Positions 1-5,631 of a stretch of DNA of 10,795 bases are shown here, one piece after another; within the stretch, counting starts at the first letter, position 1; each line of letters opens with the position of its first letter. This DNA is from DASVWH01 sp036389715 (lineage in GTDB: Bacteria > Acidobacteriota > Blastocatellia > Pyrinomonadales > Pyrinomonadaceae), in assembly GCA_036389715.1 (NCBI GenBank), contig DASVWH010000097.1, positions 1 to 10,795 of the forward strand, in the 5' to 3' direction. The notes below the pieces were generated by a model, which searched no databases, was not told the origin of the DNA, and saw only the letters and a program-made list of their open reading frames with translations. The position numbers were made by a program, and so were the translations under genes.

Positions 1-383
1 CCAATCGCCTCTATATCTTCCGGCTGGTAAAGCATCCAGTTGCGGGCTGGGATATGCTCCTCACCGTTTCTCTGCGTTCCCCGCAGGTGGAAGGGGGCCT
101 TCCAGTCCGTGTTGACGATCTCCCAGCCGTCGCCGGAGAAGACCGGCTGGTTTGCCCCGCGCATGTCACCGCTCTCATCGAGCAGCCCGCCGGACTTATG
201 CGCCCTGGTGCTGTCTGCCAACTGTTTCCAGGGAGGACGGCCTCCAGCCGCGAAGTTCTGGTCGAGCGAGCCGAGCATGTGCTCCGCGGAGTCGCTCAGA
301 GGGGCTTTGAGATTGCTGGACCGACGCCGCAGCAGCTCGATGCGCGCAATCAGCTCTCTCAGGCCTTCGACTTCCTGTGACAT
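1..383 (-). CDS. Virion morphogenesis / tail completion protein, gpG-like (partial)
   Basis: This gene runs off the left edge; 127 codons from the ATG at 383-381 are visible. It resembles the phage virion morphogenesis family (Mu gpG / P2 gpS type, PF05069), small proteins that act at the head-tail joint or in tail completion. What I see: a basic helical N-terminus (residues 5-22), a segment with PPWKQLADSTRAHKSGG at 50-66 that matches the family's W-x-x-L-x-x-S/T pattern, then LLDESGDM at 67-74, and IPARNW at 111-116, matching the family's conserved IPAR motif, followed by an acidic PEDIEAI. The stretch before IPAR is shorter than usual. The start lies 4 bases after the stop of the gp36-like gene, so translation is probably coupled. 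Assignment is by motif memory, not by a search; the C-terminus is unseen. Confidence 0.75.
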   Translation of the reverse strand, partial: MSQEVEGLRELIARIELLRRRSSNLKAPLSDSAEHMLGSLDQNFAAGGRPPWKQLADSTRAHKSGGLLDESGDMRGANQPVFSGDGWEIVNTDWKAPFHLRGTQRNGEEHIPARNWMLYQPEDIEAI

Positions 384-387
384 AGGC

Positions 388-798
388 TCATGCCCTCAGA
401 ACGCCGAAGAAGAACCCTGGCGTCGGATTCGTGGACGTAGCTATTTCAATGAACGGCGAATCGAGTTTGGCCTTACCTGCGGCTATTGCCTGAAGGAGCC
501 GGATGGCGTCATCATGGGCTGCCTTCCGGACTTTCCAGCGCCCCTCGTCTGACTCCGCCTTGTCCTTCCAGAGATCGTAGAGGGCGAGGTCCAGATTGAT
601 GCTGACTATCATCGGCGTCGCCGAGATGGGTCTGCGGTAAGCGGTGGGCACATAGGCGTCGAAGATTCCGGAAGCGTAATCTATGGCCTGGTTGACCCGA
701 AAATTATTAACCGCGCCGGTGTTCTCATGGTCGGTCTCGGCCATGAGTTCGGCCTCGCCGATGCGGTCAGTAATGTTCACATTGCCTATGTAGCCCAC
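388..798 (-). CDS. Mu gp36-like head-tail joining protein (DUF1320 family)
   Basis: A 136-residue protein that fits the DUF1320 / Mu gp36 family, a neck or head-completion protein encoded between capsid and tail genes. Family hallmarks visible: an N-terminal ITDRIGEAEL block (residues 9-18), a VNQAIDYASGIFDAYV helix (35-50; the usual A-x-x-E/D-I-D-x-Y-L pattern), a short proline-containing loop (RRPISATPM, 55-63), a hydrophobic helix INLDLALYDLW (67-77), and a C-terminal AIRLLQAIAAGKAKLD helix (97-112), where the family typically ends 'L..I..GK..L'. The start is a GTG at 798-796; no better start exists before an in-frame stop 39 bases upstream, and no strong ribosome site is visible. It lies 29 bases after the preceding gene and 4 bases before the gpG-like gene. 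Family assignment is confident; the precise role is inferred from Mu. Confidence 0.83.
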   Translation of the reverse strand: MGYIGNVNITDRIGEAELMAETDHENTGAVNNFRVNQAIDYASGIFDAYVPTAYRRPISATPMIVSINLDLALYDLWKDKAESDEGRWKVRKAAHDDAIRLLQAIAAGKAKLDSPFIEIATSTNPTPGFFFGVLRA

Positions 799-827
799 GC
801 GCGTACACTCGTTTGAGAAAGAGCGAA

Positions 828-1322
828 TTAACTGTTAAGCGTATCCCTGTCCACCTTCGGCGGCGGCGGCACGGTCGCCTTGGACGGGATATGGCTCGGG
901 CCTCTGCGGTTGCGGGCAATCGCGGCCTGCGCGGCCTCCGGCACGACCTCAGGGTCGAGTTGACGCCCTAACTGGATCGCCTGGCCGGGCTGGGCCGGGG
1001 CGGACTGCGGATGGTAGACGGGAATCTCCACCGGCTTCTTCTTGCTCTGCGGAGGCTCGGGGATTTCGAGTATCTCGCCCGAATGCAGCAGTCGCTCGAT
1101 GGTGGCCGTGCGGAAGACCTTGTCCGGCGCGGACCCTCCGATGAAGGCTTCGCCGCCGGGGTGTCTTGGATCGCGCTCGTGCAGGACGACGCGGTCGTCC
1201 TTGCGATTCGAGACCACCCACAGCACGCCCTCCATTGCTGCGCTCTGCTCACTGGCAGCCGGAGGAGTCCCGGAACCGGTCGCGGGCCTATCGCCGCCTG
1301 TTTTCTGTTGGTCAATTGCCAT
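828..1322 (-). CDS. Unknown phage protein following the major capsid gene
   Basis: A 164-residue protein I do not recognise. It has a low-complexity polar N-terminus (1-29), a probable folded core at about 30-90 (EGVLWVVSNR, then VVLHERDPRHPGGEAFIGG, then TIERLLHSGEILEI), and a long proline-rich C-terminus (about 90-164, ending PPPPKVDRD). No cysteines, signal peptide or membrane segment. The core reads like a small beta-rich domain with a conserved-looking HPGGEAFIGG turn. A GAGGTG ribosome site lies 7 bases before the ATG. It sits between the capsid gene and the gp36-like gene, the slot occupied by gp35 in Mu, so a minor head or neck role is possible, but this rests on position only. The gene is real; its function is unknown. 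Confidence 0.8.
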   Translation of the reverse strand: MAIDQQKTGGDRPATGSGTPPAASEQSAAMEGVLWVVSNRKDDRVVLHERDPRHPGGEAFIGGSAPDKVFRTATIERLLHSGEILEIPEPPQSKKKPVEIPVYHPQSAPAQPGQAIQLGRQLDPEVVPEAAQAAIARNRRGPSHIPSKATVPPPPKVDRDTLNS

Positions 1323-1372
1323 CGTTCGTCACCTCAAAGTTTTGTATGGATGCGGAAGAGAGGCGTTGAGGC

Positions 1373-1390
1373 GGCGCGCCCGCGCGCGCC
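1373..1390 (-). other. All-GC hairpin just downstream of the capsid gene
   Basis: Seven-base arms GGCGCGC (1373-1379) and GCGCGCC (1384-1390) pair perfectly around a four-base loop. It begins 13 bases after the capsid stop codon in the direction of transcription. No T-run follows, so it is not a standard intrinsic terminator; it could protect the 3' end of the capsid message or attenuate downstream expression. It may also be chance in a GC-rich spacer. Confidence 0.35.
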
Positions 1391-1403
1391 CCCGTCATGC
1401 GCC

Positions 1404-2636
1404 CTAGCCGTTGATGTTGAGCGTCTTCGAGCCGTTGGCGTCCACGATGCCGTAACCGACTACCTCGGTCATGCTCATGGCTTGCGTCTGGTCTTCGATG
1501 AAACGGTCCACTTCGGAGACGTTGCCGCCGATCTCCGACACTTCCTCCACGGTCTGGTTGCTGTCCCAGCCGACGAGCTTCAGGGCGGGCGCGTCGGCCA
1601 GCTCGCCGTAGCCAATCGGCTCGTCGAAGCGATTGCCCATGTTGCGCATGGAGCCGAGGCCGCCCTGCGGCAACATCACGAGCGGGGTCCCGTTGACGGT
1701 ATTGACCGGCAGCAGCAGAAGCTGCATCAGGGACGGGCTCTGCGCGAGGACCACATCGAGGCGGTAAGCGTTCGTGAAGCTCATCTTCCAGGACAGCCAC
1801 GCCCTCAAGGTGAGCGTGCCGGCGCTGGAACCCGGATCGAGCGCGGTCTGAGTGACGACCGTGGAGGATGTGTTCGCGTTGCCGTCGCCGTTTAGGACTG
1901 TGTCGAGCACGATGGCGACCTTGTCCACCTCGGCCTGCATCGCCATGCGCGAGATGATGAAGGCGATGCGGTCAATGCGCTGGCGGCGCAGTTGCTCGTA
2001 AGTGGCGCGCAGGATGCGCCCGAACTTGTGGATTTGGAGGACGTGCTCTCCCGTGACGAGCGTGGTCGCGGGGATACGAGTGCCCTCCATCACGCGCTTG
2101 AGACGGTAGGCATCCGTGCCGAGGTCGTCCACGATATAGATCGAGCGATAGTCCTGGCCGTCGATCTGCGTCCGCCTGGCCAGCAGCGAATCGAGCGGAA
2201 TGGGCGGGAGAAGCCGCTTGGCGCGGACCTGGTTGTCATCGGCGTACTGGTTGGCGATGGTGTTAACGGCAGCGTCGCCACTGAGGAGCAGGGCGCGCGT
2301 CGTCTCGGTCATCGGAGCCATCTTCGTCGCCTGCCGCCAGACGCGAGCGCAGAACTCATGCATGATGGCTCGGCCCTGCCTAGTCTTGGTCGCATCGCCC
2401 CAGGTAGTGGCGCGGACGCCCTCATGGGCTATCGGTGCGGCGATGATGCCTGCGGCTTCCATCACGCGCTCGAAAGCGTCCAGCTCGCGCTCATTTTCCG
2501 GAAGCTCGCTCGTCGGGTCTTCCTGTTCGAGCAACTGCGAAACATTGCATCCCTGGCCGTAAGCGCGAGTGAAAAAGCTCAGATCGAAGCTCCGCGCCAG
2601 GGCTTCAGAGGTCTGGTGGGTGATCGCCACAGTCAT
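1404..2636 (-). CDS. Major capsid protein (HK97-fold type)
   Basis: A 410-residue protein with the size and texture of an HK97-fold major capsid protein, which forms the icosahedral shell. Visible: an acidic N-terminal segment (about 35-60), a central IHKFGRILRATYEQLRRQRID block (about 202-222) followed by a long helix ending in a glycine-rich turn (VLDTVLNGDGN, about 243-253). This matches the pattern seen in capsid proteins: 'fGr.l..s.E.l', then spine helix, then 'GdG'. A hydrophobic LRLDVVLAQSPSLMQLLLLP-like A-domain region and a C-terminal acidic/polar strand follow. The ATG has a GGAGG site (2646-2650) 9 bases upstream, one of the clearest in the window, as expected for the most abundant structural protein. 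It follows protease/scaffold and decoration genes in the canonical order. No long N-terminal delta domain is evident, consistent with a separate or nested scaffold. Order and motifs support the call; no structure comparison was possible. Confidence 0.86.
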   Translation of the reverse strand: MTVAITHQTSEALARSFDLSFFTRAYGQGCNVSQLLEQEDPTSELPENERELDAFERVMEAAGIIAAPIAHEGVRATTWGDATKTRQGRAIMHEFCARVWRQATKMAPMTETTRALLLSGDAAVNTIANQYADDNQVRAKRLLPPIPLDSLLARRTQIDGQDYRSIYIVDDLGTDAYRLKRVMEGTRIPATTLVTGEHVLQIHKFGRILRATYEQLRRQRIDRIAFIISRMAMQAEVDKVAIVLDTVLNGDGNANTSSTVVTQTALDPGSSAGTLTLRAWLSWKMSFTNAYRLDVVLAQSPSLMQLLLLPVNTVNGTPLVMLPQGGLGSMRNMGNRFDEPIGYGELADAPALKLVGWDSNQTVEEVSEIGGNVSEVDRFIEDQTQAMSMTEVVGYGIVDANGSKTLNING

Positions 2637-2720
2637 CGTAAGAATCCTCCAGTTAAGAAGCGAAGGGGAATAAACCTATTCGCTCAGCCTAGTTCACCCT
2701 GCGGGGAGAACGCGAAATTT

Positions 2721-3158
2721 CTAAAGCTCGACGACGACGTTGTCGGGGTCGGCCGTGTTGACGACCGAGCCTTTGGCGACGCCGAGCTCGGCCGCGACGG
2801 CCGTGTCCACATCGCGGATGTAGCCGCGCGCGCCCGTCCTGGCCGCCCCGACGATCTTTCTGCCGCGCGTAGTCGAATTCGTGCCGGAATCGCCCTTCGG
2901 CAAGGTGATGTACTCGTGAACCTGGACGGTGGCGAAACCGTCCTGCTCGATCTTGAGGACCTTGCCTTTGACCGCCGCGCCGTCGCTTGTCAGCGCCACC
3001 GTGTCGTTGTCGGAAAGCATCACGGCGTTGCCGGTTCCGGCGGCCTTGCCGATTCCGTTCGGCTTCGTGCGGTCGTAGGTGAGCGTGACGCCGTCTATCT
3101 TGAAAGTGTCCGCGCGATAGCCGATGTCGGTGTAATCAATCTGGTTGCGACCATTCAT
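2721..3158 (-). CDS. Candidate capsid decoration / head-stabilising protein
   Basis: A 145-residue, cysteine-free, glycine- and valine-rich protein with a predicted all-beta look: DTFKIDGVTLTYDR (17-30), AVKGKVLKIEQDGFATVQVHEYITLPKG (about 62-89) and a C-terminal RGYIRDVDTAVAAELGVAKGSVVNTADPDNVVVEL (about 111-145). The KGKVLKIEQDGFATVQV pattern and the position directly between protease and major capsid fit head decoration proteins (lambda gpD slot), which bind the expanded shell from outside. A GAGGAGA ribosome site lies 7 bases before the ATG. The role is inferred from position and composition; I did not recognise a diagnostic motif, and another structural role is possible. Confidence 0.65.
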   Translation of the reverse strand: MNGRNQIDYTDIGYRADTFKIDGVTLTYDRTKPNGIGKAAGTGNAVMLSDNDTVALTSDGAAVKGKVLKIEQDGFATVQVHEYITLPKGDSGTNSTTRGRKIVGAARTGARGYIRDVDTAVAAELGVAKGSVVNTADPDNVVVEL

Positions 3159-3171
3159 GGTGAACTCTCCT

Positions 3172-3206
3172 CTGCTAAGCTGCTAATGGAACGGTTTGCT
3201 GCTAAG
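3172..3206. repeat. Three copies of CTGCTAA(G) upstream of the decoration gene
   Basis: CTGCTAAG at 3172-3179, CTGCTAA at 3180-3186 and CTGCTAAG at 3199-3206 lie within 35 bases of the 56-base spacer between the protease stop and the decoration-gene start. The first two are head to tail. They end just upstream of the ribosome site of the decoration gene. This could be a binding site for a regulator or RNA-binding protein, or replication slippage; no function is shown. Confidence 0.4.
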
Positions 3207-3214
3207 TGAAAGAT

Positions 3215-3748
3215 TTAAGAAGCGCGTGTCTTGAAGGCCGAGCGCGGCGTAGCCCGTTTCGGCGGAGGCGGCGGCTCGGCATCACGGGTCCGGCGGCCGC
3301 CACTCAGGACCTTATCGCCCTGGGTCGTCCAGTCGGCGCTCATGCGCTTGATCCCCGCGATTGTTGCTCTTTCCAGCACGTCGCGATAAAACGGCTGGTC
3401 AAAGCCGGCCCCGAAGGTGCGCACGCCCTCTGCGAGCGCCTCAGCGATCAGGTCTTCGCGGTAAGCCGCGCCGTCGGCCGCCAGCTCGAGGAGGCGGGCA
3501 TTTGCCGGGATGATGGTCTCCGGCAGGCCGCGCTGCACAACGAGGCTGCGCAACTGCGTCAGCAGGCGAGCTTCATCAGGCGCGGCAGGCTGGGCGGAGT
3601 CGGTTGACGGCGGTGGAGCGCCCGCGCTGGCTCCGGCGGCCTCGCTGCCCGGCGCGGCATCTCCGGTGGCGGCCTCTTGAGCGTCGGCAGCGCCGTTGGG
3701 CGCGCCAGCATTGGCGGTCCCTGCCTCGTTGTTTCTTTGCTGTGGCAT
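3215..3748 (-). CDS. Nested scaffold protein from an internal start in the protease gene (predicted)
   Basis: An in-frame ATG (codon 261 of the protease gene) at 3748-3746 is preceded by GAGGAG at 3758-3763 with 9 bases between, a credible ribosome site. It falls exactly where the protease domain gives way to an Ala/Gly/Pro-rich linker and helical C-terminus. The product would be 177 residues, starting MPQQRNNEAG, with a helical middle and a basic tail that could bind capsid protein. Lambda makes its scaffold Nu3 in just this way, from an internal start in gene C. There is no other gene in the window that could be a scaffold. Seen: start, ribosome site and composition. Inferred: that it is translated and acts as scaffold. 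Confidence 0.5.
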   Translation of the reverse strand: MPQQRNNEAGTANAGAPNGAADAQEAATGDAAPGSEAAGASAGAPPPSTDSAQPAAPDEARLLTQLRSLVVQRGLPETIIPANARLLELAADGAAYREDLIAEALAEGVRTFGAGFDQPFYRDVLERATIAGIKRMSADWTTQGDKVLSGGRRTRDAEPPPPPKRATPRSAFKTRAS

Positions 3749-4528
3749 CTCTCTGTTCTCCTCGGGAGTCGAGTGGCCGGGAACGACGACACGCTTCGCC
3801 GGCAGGTGGATGTGGTAACGCTGCTCGATGAACCTCTGGGCTTTAGGATTGATGCGCCCGCTCTCGGCTTCCTGCTGTGCTTTGATAATCGCAGCACCAG
3901 GGCAGGAGCCCTTGAAGACATCACTGGTCTCGGCCAGATGCGCATCTTCAACGGTGGCTTCGGCAATGACCTTTTCTACTTTCCCGTCATGCTCGACCTC
4001 TTCTTCCCAGCCGGGAATGTGATCGCAATCCCAGTCGCGGAGCATGTCGCGTCCACAGATCGAACAGACGAACATTCCGCCGTAGAAGCCGATGGACACG
4101 TCGTTGAGGATGGCCGTGTCAATGCCGAGGATAAGCTGGTCGCTCGACACCGAGCCGAGCATCAATCCAGGAACGGTATAGAAGTCAGCCGTCACTCGCG
4201 CGATGCCATTACCCTGAGCATTGACAAACTTGCCGCCGATGGAACGGCCCAGAATCTCATCTCTGTTATGGCTGTGCAGGAAAGAGACTCCGGCTTGAGC
4301 ATCAGCCGCATAATTCTTCAGAGAAGAGACGGCCATGCGCGTATGATGGGAATCGAGGCGGTTGTTGGAGATTTCCGCGCTGAAGAAGTAAGGGTTGTAC
4401 CTCTTAATGAAGTCCTCGGTTACTGCGCGATGAGCGATTGCCTCCGCGCCCATCTCAGCCTGGTTAGCGCGCAGGATCACCGCAGCCGGGTGTCCGAAGA
4501 CCATGTTCTGCGTGTCGGCTTCTCCCAT
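3215..4528 (-). CDS. Prohead maturation protease with C-terminal scaffold region
   Basis: A 437-residue protein that combines an HK97-type (S78/U35-like) prohead protease with a scaffold-like tail. In the protease part (about 1-210), LHSHNRDEILGRSIGG (84-99) holds the candidate catalytic histidine (H85 or H87), and LNDVSIGF (141-148) holds the candidate nucleophile S145; 'vSiGf' after a strand is characteristic of these enzymes. Inserted directly after is CSICGRDMLRDWDCDHIPG (155-173), a C-x2-C...C-x-H cluster that could bind zinc. Residues 261-320 are Ala/Gly/Pro-rich and disordered-looking; 320-400 look helical; the last 30 residues are basic and proline-rich. The enzyme would cleave scaffold and capsid proteins inside the prohead. 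Its ATG shares one base with the stop of the zinc-ribbon gene (TAATG), so translation is coupled. The fused layout matches lambda gpC/Nu3. Confidence 0.86.
   Translation of the reverse strand: MGEADTQNMVFGHPAAVILRANQAEMGAEAIAHRAVTEDFIKRYNPYFFSAEISNNRLDSHHTRMAVSSLKNYAADAQAGVSFLHSHNRDEILGRSIGGKFVNAQGNGIARVTADFYTVPGLMLGSVSSDQLILGIDTAILNDVSIGFYGGMFVCSICGRDMLRDWDCDHIPGWEEEVEHDGKVEKVIAEATVEDAHLAETSDVFKGSCPGAAIIKAQQEAESGRINPKAQRFIEQRYHIHLPAKRVVVPGHSTPEENREMPQQRNNEAGTANAGAPNGAADAQEAATGDAAPGSEAAGASAGAPPPSTDSAQPAAPDEARLLTQLRSLVVQRGLPETIIPANARLLELAADGAAYREDLIAEALAEGVRTFGAGFDQPFYRDVLERATIAGIKRMSADWTTQGDKVLSGGRRTRDAEPPPPPKRATPRSAFKTRAS
3758..3763 (-). promoter_or_regulatory. Internal Shine-Dalgarno site for the nested scaffold
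   Basis: GAGGAG on the minus strand, formed by two Glu codons (256-257 of the protease), 9 bases upstream of the internal ATG at 3748. It could be chance from Glu codon use, but its placement at the domain boundary favours function. Confidence 0.45.
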
Positions 4529-4725
4529 TACAATGGCCTCACTCGCTTGTTGGCTACCGGCATCTTGTGCCGGTCATCATTCATGCGCTTACGTTTCCGC
4601 ACCCTGGCCGGCTTGACGAAACCAGCTCCGCATTGAGGGCAGGTGGAGCGCTCTACGTCGGCGGCGTTTAGAGACGCTCCACATCGAGGGCAGAAGTTCT
4701 GGCGGCTTGTGGCTGGCTTACTCAT
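4528..4725 (-). CDS. Small zinc-ribbon protein
   Basis: A 65-residue protein with two CxxC knuckles, CPRC (C12, C15) and CPQC (C29, C32), 13 residues apart, the layout of a zinc ribbon, followed by a strongly basic patch RVRKRKR (41-47). Such proteins bind DNA, RNA or protein; no specific role can be given. The stop overlaps the protease ATG by one base (TAATG), so it is probably co-translated with the protease. No clear ribosome site precedes its ATG; instead the start codon lies inside one copy of an imperfect 20-base repeat (4724-4743). The arrangement of the cysteines makes it a real gene despite its size. Confidence 0.7.
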   Translation of the reverse strand: MSKPATSRQNFCPRCGASLNAADVERSTCPQCGAGFVKPARVRKRKRMNDDRHKMPVANKRVRPL

Positions 4726-4743
4726 GCGGATCGAAACAACCGG
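4724..4743. repeat. Imperfect 20-base repeat, copy 1 (overlaps zinc-ribbon start)
   Basis: ATGCGGATCGAAACAACCGG on the plus strand matches copy 2 at 5294-5312 except for one inserted A and one A/G change. On the coding strand it covers the bases just before, and part of, the zinc-ribbon start codon. Two spaced copies in non-coding positions suggest a shared regulatory site or a duplicated leader segment. Confidence 0.4.
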
Positions 4744-4786
4744 GAAGCGTTAGAGTCGTAAGTCGGTGCTCTCGTGAAGGGAGCGG

Positions 4787-5191
4787 TCAACAGAGGAGCG
4801 GCGGCACTGCGAGGGCCTGGTACGGGGCGCTCTGTAAAGTAGTCGTCCGGGTTCGCCTTACGCTCCAGTGGCGAGTCTGCGCGGAAACAGCCCTAATCGG
4901 CGGCAGCGTGTTCGGCCTGGACTGGATGATTGCGAGCTGATGAAGGTAGCTCGATGCCTCGGGTAACTTTTCGGTAGCGGGCGACTTTTCTGCCCGCGTA
5001 AAGAGCGCCGCGCCGGGCTCATTGAGCCTTGCGGCCGGGGCTTCTGCCTGCACGCTGGCCGTGGCCTGGATAGTGGCGCGCTCGCCCGGTCCCGGCATCT
5101 GGCCGCGCTGGCGCGCCCCGGCCGGAGCGACCGTCAAGCTCAACAGCAGGCACACGCTCAGGATTAAACCGACAATGAAACTTTTCCTCAT
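4787..5191 (-). CDS. Sec-exported small protein of unknown function
   Basis: A 134-residue protein with a textbook signal peptide: MRK, a hydrophobic core at residues 5-22 (IVGLILSVCLLLSLTVA) and an A-x-A cleavage site (A24-G25-A26) before R27. The residue before C14 is Val, so it does not fit a lipobox. The mature part is polar, rich in Ala, Pro, Arg and Thr, probably disordered, and ends in Cys134. I do not recognise it. A strong GAGGAGGT ribosome site sits 3-5 bases before the ATG. An exported protein is out of place between portal and protease genes; together with the structured leader upstream (5192-5351) this suggests a moron-like insertion acting in the periplasm or outside the host cell, for example in exclusion or host fitness. 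That role is speculation; the export signal is clear. Confidence 0.72.
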   Translation of the reverse strand: MRKSFIVGLILSVCLLLSLTVAPAGARQRGQMPGPGERATIQATASVQAEAPAARLNEPGAALFTRAEKSPATEKLPEASSYLHQLAIIQSRPNTLPPIRAVSAQTRHWSVRRTRTTTLQSAPYQALAVPPLLC

Positions 5192-5236
5192 TTGACCTCC
5201 TCAGGGTCTGACGTGGGTTAGCGCGGGTGAAAGGAA

Positions 5237-5290
5237 ACGCCCCGCTGATTCAATCAAGGCGATAGAGCCTTGGTTCGTTCAACGGGGCGT
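5237..5290 (-). terminator. Long hairpin with T-rich tail in the accessory-gene spacer
   Basis: Outer arms ACGCCCCG (5237-5244) and CGGGGCGT (5283-5290) pair perfectly; inside, AATCAAGGC (5252-5260) pairs with GCCTTGGTT (5267-5275) with one wobble around a six-base loop. On the coding strand the hairpin ends in ...GCG followed by TTTCCTTTC, a weak T-rich tail, so it may be an intrinsic terminator or attenuator for transcripts entering from the portal side. It may instead be a structured leader of the exported-protein gene. Confidence 0.45.
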
Positions 5291-5293
5291 ATT

Positions 5294-5312
5294 ATGCGGT
5301 CGAAACGACCGG
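5294..5312. repeat. Imperfect 20-base repeat, copy 2, containing a small hairpin
   Basis: ATGCGGTCGAAACGACCGG, 18 of 20 positions shared with copy 1 at 4724-4743. In this copy CGGTCG (5297-5302) and CGACCG (5306-5311) form a six-base stem with an AAA loop; in copy 1 the stem is broken by the inserted A and the base change. It adjoins the long hairpin at 5237-5290. Confidence 0.4.
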
Positions 5313-5323
5313 ATTTGTTGTGC

Positions 5324-5347
5324 GCAACCTTACGAGCAACCTTACGG
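5324..5347. repeat. Tandem 12-base repeat, two copies
   Basis: GCAACCTTACGA (5324-5335) is followed directly by GCAACCTTACGG (5336-5347); eleven of twelve bases are identical. It starts 4 bases past the stop of the 72-residue protein gene in transcription direction. It could be a paired operator or a slippage product. Confidence 0.5.
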
Positions 5348-5351
5348 GCGG

Positions 5352-5570
5352 CTATTCAGAAGCCGACTTGGCCTGCTCTTTGGTTGGCTCGGCCGTGAGA
5401 AGCTGGCTCTCTTCTTCGGGCGTAAGCTGTCGTCCGGCATCCTTTGCCATGTGCAGCGCCAGGACGTAATCAACCTCTTGACGGGTATCAAAGAGCTTCG
5501 TCTTGCCGTCATAGTTCAGCTCATATTTCTCGCCTTCCGCTGTCCGCACTTGTCTGATTCCGTTGAACAT
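5352..5570 (-). CDS. Small hypothetical phage protein
   Basis: A 72-residue soluble protein that I do not recognise. An N-terminal half that looks like a beta hairpin (IRQVRTAEGEKYELNYDGKTKLFDT, split around residues 5-29) is followed by a helix (EVDYVLALHMAKDAG, 32-46) and a charged C-terminus (LTPEEESQLL, then a Lys/Glu tail). There are no cysteines, no signal peptide and no membrane segment. An AAGGAG ribosome site lies 7 bases before the ATG, so the gene is very likely real. It follows the portal by 61 bases. Position suggests a minor head or accessory role, with no direct evidence. Confidence 0.7.
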   Translation of the reverse strand: MFNGIRQVRTAEGEKYELNYDGKTKLFDTRQEVDYVLALHMAKDAGRQLTPEEESQLLTAEPTKEQAKSASE

Positions 5571-5631
5571 GATTCTTCTCCTTGTGTGGTGATTATTAGC
5601 TAGGGGGCATCGTGGTCATTTTCGCGCCCGA

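Noticed and set aside
389..391. An ATGA overlap suggesting the gpG-like gene starts at 391
   Set aside because: That frame stops after about ten codons; the true frame begins at the ATG at 383-381.
1992..3209. A 405-codon open frame on the plus strand opposite the capsid and decoration genes
   Set aside because: It spans two well-supported minus-strand genes and their spacer, has Arg/Val/Asp-rich content typical of the complement of GC-rich coding DNA, and shows no domain pattern.
3677..4636. A 319-codon plus-strand open frame opposite the protease and zinc-ribbon genes
   Set aside because: Shadow of real genes in high-GC DNA; no ribosome site or recognisable motif.
4787..5191. Lipoprotein signal peptide in the exported protein (Cys14)
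   Set aside because: Val precedes the cysteine and it sits inside the hydrophobic core; the AGA site at 24-26 fits ordinary signal peptidase better.
5292..5297. CATAAT on the minus strand as a -10 promoter element for the exported-protein gene
   Set aside because: No acceptable -35 hexamer lies 16-18 bases upstream, so a promoter cannot be supported.
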